Below, piece by piece: positions 38,375 through 38,397 of a stretch of DNA of 38,397 bases (the first letter of the stretch is position 1; each line of letters starts with the position of its first letter). This DNA comes from a virus. The stretch covers positions 1 to 38,397 of the IMG/VR virus record IMGVR_UViG_3300036861_000825, one strand, 5' to 3'. Both the position numbers and the translations under genes were made by a program. The notes beneath the pieces are model-generated. The model had not been told where the DNA came from. It saw only the letters and a list, made by a program, of their open reading frames with translations, and did no database searches.

Positions 38375-38397
38375 TTCTACGATCGGCTGCTGGAGCG

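Overview
The window reads as a complete or nearly complete genome of a temperate, tailed, probably siphovirus-like phage of a high-GC host. No bacterial housekeeping gene, rRNA or tRNA was found. There is a terminase, portal, HK97-type capsid and tape measure, a tyrosine integrase, a divergent cI/cro-type switch and a replication module. Almost every gap is closed by ATGA, GTGA or TGATG overlaps. A Gram-negative host is likely because gene 1 looks like a lipoprotein. Its very short leader followed by a PKD/Ig-like domain resembles proteins I associate with Myxococcota, but this is a weak inference. The two window ends lie inside one family of inverted repeats and share the 6-mer GGAGCG, so the molecule is probably circular or circularly permuted.

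Layout on the plus strand from the left: repeat half-region (1-98); three small genes including a lipoprotein (99-992); packaging and head genes (terS, terL, portal, scaffold, capsid; 1120-6342); head-completion and connector genes (6434-9702); tail tube, frameshift-type tail chaperones and tape measure (9706-12849); two 1.14-kDa-class (about 1150-residue) tail-tip proteins (12849-19737); a set of small tail-associated beta proteins (19853-21737); a lysis cassette with an NlpC/P60 endolysin and small membrane proteins (21734-23916); and two proline-rich mini-ORFs. A convergent stretch at about 24191-24270 ends this arm.

The minus-strand arm (33611 down to 24271) is one long early operon. It starts at promoter PL and holds small zinc-binding proteins, a Gp3-like protein, an HNH nuclease, a Cas4-like Fe-S nuclease, small regulators, an excisionase-like protein, the tyrosine integrase, a DUF3850 protein, a candidate attP and a GIY-YIG-type nuclease. 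That nuclease carries the same N-terminal DNA-binding domain as the integrase.

The switch region (33612-34394) holds two nearly identical promoters (TTGACC, 17 bp, TAGCAT) and four related 15-bp operators, two at each promoter, around a short cI-like repressor gene. PR drives a Cro-like gene, an SF2 helicase and a DnaB_N/DUF3987 replication protein. Transcription then reaches a non-coding region of nested inverted repeats (38093-38374, continuing at 15-45 if circular) that is the best candidate for an origin, partition or packaging site.

The most unusual signals are the integrase/nuclease domain sharing next to an array of GGGAACA repeats, the duplicated structured leader in front of the capsid gene and a tail gene, an exact anti-Shine-Dalgarno inverted repeat after the capsid gene, and the nested terminal repeats.
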